Shown here piece by piece: positions 25,778 to 33,205 of a stretch of DNA of 45,296 nucleotides. The notes under the pieces were generated by a model. It did not search any database and had not been told where the DNA came from. It saw only the letters and a list, made by a program, of their open reading frames with translations. A program made the translations under genes and the position numbers. The stretch is from Comamonadaceae bacterium (GTDB lineage: Bacteria > Pseudomonadota > Gammaproteobacteria > Burkholderiales > Burkholderiaceae_C): the NCBI GenBank assembly GCA_021298995.1, contig JAJTGB010000004.1:1-45296 (forward strand), given 5' to 3'. Numbering within the stretch: the first letter of the stretch is position 1; each line of letters opens with the position of its first letter.

Positions 25778-27457
25778 ATGCTAGATCAAGTTCAGTTGAA
25801 TACCAAAGAATGCTTTTTTGGCTTTGCCAGGAACGCAAGCGCGCAGGCATTGAGATCCCTGTTGCTCTGTGTGAGTGTTTGCCTTGGTGCATGTGGTGGT
25901 GCTTCCGTGATCACCCTTGAAGCAGGTGCCGGCAGTGAAACCCAAGTGCTCGACATGGGGTCAGTGCCCCAAGGCACAACAACGAGTGCTTTGGCGTCCG
26001 ATTGGTGGCGAGGTGCGTTCATGCAAATTTATGTACGCGCCTATCAAGACAGTGATGGCGATGGCAAAGGCGACCTGAAAGGCTTGATTCAACGCTTGGA
26101 TTATTTGCAGGGCCTCGGTGTTCAAGGTTTGTGGCTGTTGCCGATCACAGAAAGTTCAGACCGTGACCATGGCTACGCGGTCAAAAATTACCGCTCCATC
26201 GAAGCCGATTATGGAACCCTGGCAGACTTTGATTTGTTGCTGTCTGAAGCGCACAAGCGAGGCATGGGTGTGATCCTTGACTTTGTGATCAACCACAGCA
26301 GCAACCAGCACCCGTTGTTTCTCAACTCAGCATCTTCCAGCAAGAACACCCAAAGAAATTATTTTGTCTGGCAAAACCCCAAGCCCGCTGGTTGGCAGGT
26401 GTATGGGCAAGACCCTTGGTACGCCAGCAATTGGGCCAATGGTTTTTATTTCGCAGGCTTCTCACCGACCATGCCCGATTTCAACTTGCGTTCAAGTGAG
26501 GTTGAAACTTTTCACCACGACAATTTGCGATTTTGGCTGAACAAGGGTGTAGACGGTTTTCGCTTTGATGCCGTTGGCAACCTTGTGGAAAATGGGCCCA
26601 GTGCTTGGGAAGTTCAAGCAGAAAATCATGTGGTGATGAGCAAGGTTCGCCAAACCATCCAGCAGTACAGCCAACGTTTCATGGTGTGCGAGGCGCCTGC
26701 CAATTCAAATGCCTTTGCACAAGCAGACTCGTGTGGCAGTGCGTTTGCGTTTGACTTGTCTGGCTCGGTGGTTGGAGCGGCCAAGGGCGATGCCGCAGCG
26801 ATTCAAAAATTGGCCGACTATTACAAAACAAGGTCGGCCAATCTGGCCCCCTTTGTCTCTAACCACGACCGTTTTGCGGGCGACCGTTTGTGGAACCAGG
26901 TGCAAGGCAATCTGGCGCAATACAAACTGGCTGCAGCCAGCTATTTGTTGCTACCCGGCACGCCCTTCATTTATTACGGTGAAGAAATTGGCATGGCCTC
27001 GGCCAGCACCTTGTCTGGCGATGCCGCCCTTCGAACGCCAATGAGTTGGACCACCGATGCCAAAGGGTTTAGCACCGCAACCCCATTCAGAAGCTTATCG
27101 GCCAACGTGAGTTCACAGAACGTAGCGCAGCAACTGAGCGACAGCACTTCGCTCTATCAACATTACAAACAATTGTTGGCTTTGAGAAACTCCCACACAG
27201 CGCTGCGCAGCGGTACCTATGAAGCCGCATGGGCGCTGCAAAAGACCATGGGTTTTCAGCGTGTGGCCGGTACCGAAAAAATCATGGTGCTGTTCAACTA
27301 CGACACCCAGGGTAGCACGCTCAATGTGACTAACTTAACGCCTGGTGATGCTTGGGCGCCTTTGATGGGCGCAACGGCCACAGCCACTGTTTCAAGCGCT
27401 GGCGTGCTGCAACTGAATTTGCCCGCACAGTCATTGGCTGTTTTCAAGAAAAACTAA
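25778..27457 (+). CDS. Lipoprotein GH13 amylase/alpha-glucosidase-type enzyme
   Basis: 559 residues from the ATG at 25778. After a long n-region, a hydrophobic stretch ends in the lipobox LGAC at 36-39 followed by GG, so Cys39 is probably lipidated and the enzyme anchored in a membrane, possibly outside-facing. The GH13 barrel (WWRGAFMQIYVRAYQDSDGDGKGDL) has nucleophile Asp264 (GFRFDAVGN), acid/base Glu305 (MVCEAPA) and Asp364 (SNHDRFAG). It is a close paralogue of the next gene and could degrade starch or maltodextrin next to the receptor. It heads a three-gene GH13 operon divergent from pullulanase. The start could also be the TTG at 25766, adding four residues. Confidence 0.88.
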   Translation: MLDQVQLNTKECFFGFARNASAQALRSLLLCVSVCLGACGGASVITLEAGAGSETQVLDMGSVPQGTTTSALASDWWRGAFMQIYVRAYQDSDGDGKGDLKGLIQRLDYLQGLGVQGLWLLPITESSDRDHGYAVKNYRSIEADYGTLADFDLLLSEAHKRGMGVILDFVINHSSNQHPLFLNSASSSKNTQRNYFVWQNPKPAGWQVYGQDPWYASNWANGFYFAGFSPTMPDFNLRSSEVETFHHDNLRFWLNKGVDGFRFDAVGNLVENGPSAWEVQAENHVVMSKVRQTIQQYSQRFMVCEAPANSNAFAQADSCGSAFAFDLSGSVVGAAKGDAAAIQKLADYYKTRSANLAPFVSNHDRFAGDRLWNQVQGNLAQYKLAAASYLLLPGTPFIYYGEEIGMASASTLSGDAALRTPMSWTTDAKGFSTATPFRSLSANVSSQNVAQQLSDSTSLYQHYKQLLALRNSHTALRSGTYEAAWALQKTMGFQRVAGTEKIMVLFNYDTQGSTLNVTNLTPGDAWAPLMGATATATVSSAGVLQLNLPAQSLAVFKKN

Positions 27458-27479
27458 AGCACCATATTCAAAATCAAAA

Positions 27480-29054
27480 ATGGCATCTTTCTTCAAACAT
27501 AGGCGCGCCATGATCTGGCCTCAAATCACTGGCATTGCCCTGTTGCTGGCAGCGCTCATTGCCAGCACACAATTGGCACGCAAGCCGCCAAGTTTGCCAG
27601 AGGACTGGCACCACGGTGCTTTCATGGAAATCTTTGTTCGCAGTTACAAAGACAGCAACGGCGATGGCATCGGAGACTTGAAGGGCTTGACGCAGTCGCT
27701 CGATCACTTGAAAGACTTGGGCATCAAAGGCATTTGGCTTATGCCCATTACCACCAGTGCCGACAAGGACCATGGCTACGCCACCACCAACTTTCGCGAC
27801 ATCGACCCTGACTATGGCAGCTTGGCCGACTTTGATGAACTGATCAAACAGGCTCACGCCAGAGGCATTGGCGTGATCATGGATTATGTTTTGAATCACA
27901 GCGCCAAAGAGCACCCCTACTTTGATGACAGTTTGAAAAATCCGCAAAGCCCTTACCGCGCTTGGTTTGAGTGGCGACAAGTGAAACCGCAAGGCTGGGA
28001 CATTTGGGGCAAAGACCCCTGGGTGCTGACAAGCAAGGGCAGTTATTTGGCCACCTTTGGCCCTCACATGCCCGACTTCAACATGCGCAACCCCGATGTG
28101 GTGAAGTACCACGAAGAGAGCTTGAAGTTTTGGTTAGACCGCGGCATTGATGGTTTTCGTTTGGACGCAGTGCCGCACCTCATTGAGAACAGCTCCAAGG
28201 ACTGGAACGACCAACCAGAAAGCCGAAAACTCACGGGCCACTTCACACGCCTGATCAAGACTTACCCCAATCGCTATGTGGTTTGTGAAGCCACAGCAGA
28301 GCCCAAGGTGTATGCACGCGAAGAGATTTGTGGTGGCGCGTTTGCATTTGGTTTGGAAAATCAAATTGCCAAAGCAGCGCAAGGCGAGACAGAGTCCATT
28401 CTAAAAGTCGCGCAGTACTACACGCAAGCGCCCCACAGCTTGGCCAGTTTTGCGTCCAACCACGACCAGTTTGCAGGCAAGCGCTTGTGGGATCAGGTGA
28501 ATGGCAACGAGCTGCACTACAAATTGGCCGCGGCCACTTACTTGCTGTTGCCGGGTACCCCGTTCATTTATTACGGTGAAGAAATTGGCATGGCGGGCGC
28601 CAAAGGTTTAAGCGATGACCCGTTCATCAGGGGCCCCTACAGCTGGCAAGCCAACGAAGAAACGGCAGGCTTCACCACAGGCAAGCCTTACCGAGCTATT
28701 TCGGGCAACAACAGCACCCACCATGTGCAAGTGCAAAAGGCAACGCCAAACAGCCTTTGGTCTTTCTACAAAGATTTGCTGGCATTGCGCAATTCTCGCC
28801 AGTCGCTTGCCAAGGGAAGCTACGAGTTCGCCAAAGCGCAAGGGCAAACTTTGAGTTACCAACGAAAGGCTGGCTCAGAACACAGTGTGGTTGTGATCAA
28901 TTATGGTTTGCAGCCAATGCAAATCGAACTTGACGGAATCACAAGCCCATCGAAGTTGAGTGCGGTTTATACCTCAACAGGCATTGCCAGTCTCAAAGGG
29001 AATGCGCTGAACGTTCCTGCTCAATCCGTCCATGTGTTTGCAGTGAACAAGTGA
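27480..29054 (+). CDS. Exported or membrane-anchored GH13 enzyme, paralogue of the preceding gene
   Basis: 524 residues. A basic start (KHRR) and helix 12-32 (MIWPQITGIALLLAALIAS) act as signal anchor or signal peptide; no lipobox. The GH13 barrel runs HGAFMEIFVRSYKDSNGDGIGDL, with Asp229 (GFRLDAVPH), Glu270 (VVCEATAEP) and Asp329 (SNHDQFAG). It aligns closely over the whole barrel with the 25778-27457 protein, including the YGEEIGMA segment, so the pair arose by tandem duplication. It lies 22 bases downstream of it. Start is uncertain: ATG 27480 or ATG 27510. The different membrane targeting (lipid versus helix) suggests the two copies work in different places. Confidence 0.87.
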   Translation: MASFFKHRRAMIWPQITGIALLLAALIASTQLARKPPSLPEDWHHGAFMEIFVRSYKDSNGDGIGDLKGLTQSLDHLKDLGIKGIWLMPITTSADKDHGYATTNFRDIDPDYGSLADFDELIKQAHARGIGVIMDYVLNHSAKEHPYFDDSLKNPQSPYRAWFEWRQVKPQGWDIWGKDPWVLTSKGSYLATFGPHMPDFNMRNPDVVKYHEESLKFWLDRGIDGFRLDAVPHLIENSSKDWNDQPESRKLTGHFTRLIKTYPNRYVVCEATAEPKVYAREEICGGAFAFGLENQIAKAAQGETESILKVAQYYTQAPHSLASFASNHDQFAGKRLWDQVNGNELHYKLAAATYLLLPGTPFIYYGEEIGMAGAKGLSDDPFIRGPYSWQANEETAGFTTGKPYRAISGNNSTHHVQVQKATPNSLWSFYKDLLALRNSRQSLAKGSYEFAKAQGQTLSYQRKAGSEHSVVVINYGLQPMQIELDGITSPSKLSAVYTSTGIASLKGNALNVPAQSVHVFAVNK

Positions 29055-31564
29055 TGAAAAGTTTGATTTTAAAAACATCGGCGGTTGGCGCCTTCTTGGC
29101 TTTGTGTGCTTCGGTGTTTGCACAGAGCTCCACGCAGAGCACCCCCCAAAGCACCCCCCAAAGCACATCCCCCATCAGCAACCTGGCGCAGGGCACCAAT
29201 GTCACCTGCCAAGCCGCGCCCTCCCAAGTGCCACCTCTTTTTTTGCGCGGCGGCATGAATGGTTGGACGGCGCAAGATGATTTTGAATTTGTGTGGGATT
29301 GCAATGCGTTTTATTTGAACGTCAACTTGCAAGGCGAGCATGAATTTAAATTGGCCGATGCCAAATGGCAGGCCGGCAGCAGCTGGGCGATGCCAGATCG
29401 GCAATGGCCCAATGTAGCCAACACCATGGCACTGCTGCCCGATAAACCGGGCGGGCCTGCTGCAAAACTCACTTTTTCTGGCGCGCACACCTTGCGTCTC
29501 AGTCTCAAAGCCAGTCATGCCCTGCTTGAATTGCTGCCTCAAACCTTTGTCGACCCACGCCAAGTGGCCGTCACAAATCCAATTGCGCAAAGTTTGCATC
29601 ACGACTCGCGTGATTTGCGCTATCGCAAACCCTTTGGCGCAGTGCCGCAGCATCAAGCCGTGCAATGGTCATTGAAAGCCTTACCCGGTGTTGAGCGTGC
29701 CACCTTGGTGCTCGATGTTCGAAACCTAGAGGGCAATCAAGAAATTTTGACCTACCGCAATGTGAAGCGCATCGACATGCAACGCACAAAGTTGCAAGGC
29801 CACGAGCTTTTCAAAGCCAGCCACCGTTTCAAAGACAAGGCCATTTATGGTTATTGGTTTGAGGTCCTGATCGGCGGTGTGAAATATGTGTACCACAACA
29901 ACGCTGAGCCTATTTATTGGACCCAAGAAAAAGGCAGCGGGGGCGTCGGCCAAGTCAGTGCACCCATGGAACATGAGCGGCGCCTCAGGCGTTTTCGAGT
30001 GACTGTTTATGACCCTGCATTCAAAGTGCCCACTTGGGCACAAGATGCGGTGTATTACTTTATTTTTCCAGAGCGCTATCGCAATGGCAATGTGGCCAAC
30101 GACCCCCAAGTGGGCCAGCGCAAGTACCAAAGCCACAACATTGAAGTGCATTCGCGTTGGTTAGACAAACCCTACAAACCTGGCACTGGCGATGGCTCGG
30201 ACGCGCACTACAACAATGATTTTTTTGGAGGCGACTTAGAAGGCATCATTCAAAAATTGGATGACATTCGCGATTTAGGCGCCAATGCCATTTACATGAC
30301 GCCCGTGTTCAAAGCGGCCAGCAACCACAAATACGACACCGCTGATTTCCATGAAATAGACCCTGCCTTTGGCAGCAATGCAGACTTCACGCGCCTTACC
30401 CAAGAGGCCGCCAAGCGAGGCATCCGAGTCATTCCCGATGCCTCTCTGAACCACGTGGGCGCCGATTCAAGGTACTTCGATCGCTTTGGCAATTTCCAGT
30501 CGCAAGACAAAGGTGCTTTCGCCAACAACCGCATTCAAGCAGATTCACCCTATGCCAGTTGGTTCACATTGGATGCCACGCAATCAGACCCCGACAAGCA
30601 ATTCAAAGGTTGGGTGGGCGTGAGTGATTTGCCAGAACTGAATAAAAATTCGCCAAGCTGGCGGCGCTTTGCTTATGGCGACAAAGACTCGGTCACGCGC
30701 AAGTGGTTGCAAATGGGAGCATCGGGTTGGCGCATGGATGTAGCACCTTGGGTGCCCGATGATTTTTGGCGGGAATGGCGCAAAGCCGTGAAGCAAACCC
30801 AACCCGATGCCGTGACCATTGCCGAGACATGGTTTGATGCGTCCAAATACTTTTTAGGTGACACCTTCGATGCCACCATGAACTACGTCATGCGCAATGC
30901 CATTTTGGATTTTGCCAATGGCAGCGACGCCAGAAAACTGATAGCCAACTTAGAGCACCTGCGTGAGGCCTATCCCCCTCAAGCCTTTCATGCCCTCATG
31001 AACTTGTTGTCAAGCCATGATCAAGCGCGGGCTTTGCATGTTTTAGGTGGCCCCCTTGATGCCGCACCCGAGGTCATGCAAAAAGCCAAACAGCGCTTGC
31101 AGTTGGCCACACTGGTGCAGATGGCCTTGCCGGGTTCGCCCACCATCTACTACGGCGACGAGGTGGGCATGACGGGCGGTGATGACCCCTACAACCGCAT
31201 GACCTATCCGTGGGCAGATTTAGGTGGCCAGCCCGATAGGGCTTTGCGAAGTGAATTCAAAGCCTTGCTCCAATTGAGAAAAGACAAGGCGGTTTTGCGC
31301 AGAGGGGTGCTCAGTGCCCCCTTGGCCAGCACGTCTAGCAGCGCTGTGCTGGCGCGGCATTGGGGCAAAGACACGGTGCTCATTGCTTTTAACAACAGTG
31401 CGCAAACACAAACCTTGACTTTCAAGATACCCAGTGCTTTGAAGGGTCAACAAGGCAAGCTGTGGTGGGGCACTGGCAAGGTGCAAACCAGGGGCCAAGA
31501 AATGACAGTGAGCATTGAGCCCTTGAGTGCTTGGATTTGGGGAACAAGTCCTCAAACCAGATAG
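29054..31564 (+). CDS. Secreted GH13 neopullulanase/cyclomaltodextrinase-like enzyme with N-terminal starch-binding modules
   Basis: 836 residues from the ATG at 29054, which overlaps the previous stop by one base (TGATG). Signal peptide about 1-23 (MKSLILKTSAVGAFLALCASVFAQ), a Ser/Thr/Pro/Gln linker, then a starch-binding-like domain at about 60-160 (FLRGGMNGWTAQDDFEFVWD), a CBM34-like domain at about 180-320 (LHHDSRDLRYRKPFGAVP), and the barrel with HYNNDFFGGDLEGIIQKLDD. Catalytic residues: Asp562 (GWRMDVAPW), Glu591 (TIAETWFD), Asp656 (LSSHDQAR). The domain order is that of neopullulanases and cyclomaltodextrinases, but exported. It would cut maltodextrins or pullulan in the periplasm. It is the last gene of the operon, convergent with the halogenase gene. 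Confidence 0.9.
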   Translation: MKSLILKTSAVGAFLALCASVFAQSSTQSTPQSTPQSTSPISNLAQGTNVTCQAAPSQVPPLFLRGGMNGWTAQDDFEFVWDCNAFYLNVNLQGEHEFKLADAKWQAGSSWAMPDRQWPNVANTMALLPDKPGGPAAKLTFSGAHTLRLSLKASHALLELLPQTFVDPRQVAVTNPIAQSLHHDSRDLRYRKPFGAVPQHQAVQWSLKALPGVERATLVLDVRNLEGNQEILTYRNVKRIDMQRTKLQGHELFKASHRFKDKAIYGYWFEVLIGGVKYVYHNNAEPIYWTQEKGSGGVGQVSAPMEHERRLRRFRVTVYDPAFKVPTWAQDAVYYFIFPERYRNGNVANDPQVGQRKYQSHNIEVHSRWLDKPYKPGTGDGSDAHYNNDFFGGDLEGIIQKLDDIRDLGANAIYMTPVFKAASNHKYDTADFHEIDPAFGSNADFTRLTQEAAKRGIRVIPDASLNHVGADSRYFDRFGNFQSQDKGAFANNRIQADSPYASWFTLDATQSDPDKQFKGWVGVSDLPELNKNSPSWRRFAYGDKDSVTRKWLQMGASGWRMDVAPWVPDDFWREWRKAVKQTQPDAVTIAETWFDASKYFLGDTFDATMNYVMRNAILDFANGSDARKLIANLEHLREAYPPQAFHALMNLLSSHDQARALHVLGGPLDAAPEVMQKAKQRLQLATLVQMALPGSPTIYYGDEVGMTGGDDPYNRMTYPWADLGGQPDRALRSEFKALLQLRKDKAVLRRGVLSAPLASTSSSAVLARHWGKDTVLIAFNNSAQTQTLTFKIPSALKGQQGKLWWGTGKVQTRGQEMTVSIEPLSAWIWGTSPQTR
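29138..29161 (+). repeat. In-frame 12-base tandem repeat in the signal-peptide linker
   Basis: AGCACCCCCCAA occurs twice in a row and is followed by a partial third copy (AGCACATCC). Each unit codes Ser-Thr-Pro-Gln. Slipped-strand changes here would lengthen or shorten the linker by four residues without a frameshift. Confidence 0.8.
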
Positions 31565-31591
31565 GCATTGCAAGTAGAGCGTGCCAACAAA

Positions 31592-33103
31592 TCACATGGC
31601 TTGTGCAGCGCAGTTCTTGGCAATGTAATCTGCGTGGTCGGGCATGAAGTCAACACACTTGGTGATCACGTTGCGCACACTTTCCAAGTACTCTTGAATG
31701 CTGGCCTCTTCTTGCAAGTCGACCAAGGGGTTGTAGCGCGCTGGTTTTAAGTTTTGTCCTTCCATGACTTGCAACCATCCCACCTGCGAGAACAACTCCT
31801 CGTTGAATCTGAAGATGCGGCCATGTGTTTGATACAAGGCAATTTTTTCTTGCAGTGAGTCGGGCACTTTCATGTGGGCACAGGCTTTCCAAAACTCTGA
31901 GTCAGTGCGTTGGTTAACGTGGTAGTGCAAGATGATGAAGTCGCGAATGCGTTCAAATTGAAAGCGGCTTTGTGCGTTGTACGTGTCAATGTCAAGTTGA
32001 CTGAAGCCCTGGTCGGGGAAGAAATCAATCAATTGGGCCACAGCTGATTGAATCAAATGAATGCTGGTGGACTCGAGGGGCTCTAGGAAACCGCTTGAGA
32101 GTCCAATGGCAATGACGTTTTTGTTCCAAGCCTTTTTGCGCATGCCCGTGTTGAACTTAATCAAGCGTGGATCGGCCAAAGGCTTGCCGTCTAAGTTGGA
32201 CAGAAGGGTGTTTGCAGCTTCATCTTCGCTGATAAATTGGCTGCAAAACACATGGCCGTTGCCAATGCGATGTTGCAATGGAATGCGCCATTGCCATCCT
32301 GCGCGATGCGCTGTAGATCTTGTGTAGGGCAACAATTGGGGCGCCGATTCGCATGGCACCGCCAATGCACGATCGCACGGCAACCAGTGCGTCCAATCTT
32401 CATAACCCGTCTTCAAAGTTTCTTCAATCAGAAGACCTCTAAAGCCAGAACAGTCGATGAACAGATCACCTTCAACTCGCTCGCCACTTTGCAAAACGAC
32501 AGCATCGACGTGACCATCGATAGGACGCTGTGACACTTGCGTAATTTTGCCTTCGGTGCGAACCACGCCGCGCGCCTCACACAGTTTGCGCAAATACTTG
32601 GCGTACAAATTGGCGTCAAAATGATAGGCGTATGTAATTTCGCCCAAGGGCGAGTTGGGCACCGACAAATCGGGCCGCATGAATTTGTTGGCCCGCGCTG
32701 CAGCGCGCGTGATGGAGTAGCTGCCCAAATCTGCAGCTTTGCCAGCAGCGCGCATTTTGTGCCAATACTGCTCGAAAGGCACAGTCCACAAGTCTTGACC
32801 AATGGTGCCAAAACCATGCATGTAACGGTCACCCACCTGCCCCCAATTCACAAACTCAATGGCCAGTTTGTAGGTGCCATAAGTGGCTTTTAGGAATTCG
32901 TTTTCATCGATGCCAGCAATTTTGTTAAAGCGCTGAATCATGGGAATGGTGGCCTCGCCCACGCCCACAATGCCAATTTCATCCGACTCCACCAAGCGGA
33001 TGTTGTACTTCCCGCGCAGCACACTGGCCAAAGCGGTGGCTGTCATCCATCCCGACGTACCGCCGCCCACAATGACAATGTTTTGAATTAAAGGGTTTTG
33101 CAT
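31592..33103 (-). CDS. Flavin-dependent tryptophan halogenase family protein
   Basis: 503 residues from ATG 33103 (an ATG at 33115 adds four). It has the FAD-binding GGGTSG at 13-18 (IVIVGGGTSGWMTA), the lysine at 79 in TYGTYKLAIEF at the position of catalytic Lys79 in PrnA-type enzymes, the halogenase motif WQWRIP at 270-275, and EPLESTS near 341-347, which matches the conserved Glu region. PF04820 proteins with these residues chlorinate or brominate aromatic rings using reduced FAD. Many Xanthomonas, Caulobacter and Alteromonas carbohydrate loci place such a gene beside a TonB receptor, with unknown function. Here it follows the receptor on the same strand. No flavin reductase gene is adjacent. 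The terminator just upstream implies low or readthrough expression. Confidence 0.87.
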   Translation of the reverse strand: MQNPLIQNIVIVGGGTSGWMTATALASVLRGKYNIRLVESDEIGIVGVGEATIPMIQRFNKIAGIDENEFLKATYGTYKLAIEFVNWGQVGDRYMHGFGTIGQDLWTVPFEQYWHKMRAAGKAADLGSYSITRAAARANKFMRPDLSVPNSPLGEITYAYHFDANLYAKYLRKLCEARGVVRTEGKITQVSQRPIDGHVDAVVLQSGERVEGDLFIDCSGFRGLLIEETLKTGYEDWTHWLPCDRALAVPCESAPQLLPYTRSTAHRAGWQWRIPLQHRIGNGHVFCSQFISEDEAANTLLSNLDGKPLADPRLIKFNTGMRKKAWNKNVIAIGLSSGFLEPLESTSIHLIQSAVAQLIDFFPDQGFSQLDIDTYNAQSRFQFERIRDFIILHYHVNQRTDSEFWKACAHMKVPDSLQEKIALYQTHGRIFRFNEELFSQVGWLQVMEGQNLKPARYNPLVDLQEEASIQEYLESVRNVITKCVDFMPDHADYIAKNCAAQAM

Positions 33104-33119
33104 CTTCAACACCATGAAT

Positions 33120-33147
33120 GAAAAAAAGGGGAGGACCAGTCCTCCCC
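33120..33147 (-). terminator. Strong rho-independent terminator between TonB receptor and halogenase genes
   Basis: On the minus strand a GC-rich stem (33128-33147, nine pairs, two-base centre) is followed by seven T (33127-33121). It is placed 60 bases after the receptor stop and directly before the halogenase start, so the T-run touches the halogenase ribosome-binding region. Confidence 0.85.
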
Positions 33148-33205
33148 TTCACTTTAACTTCTCTCAAATCAGGCGACTTGAGGAAGGTTAAATGACAAGT
33201 TCAAA

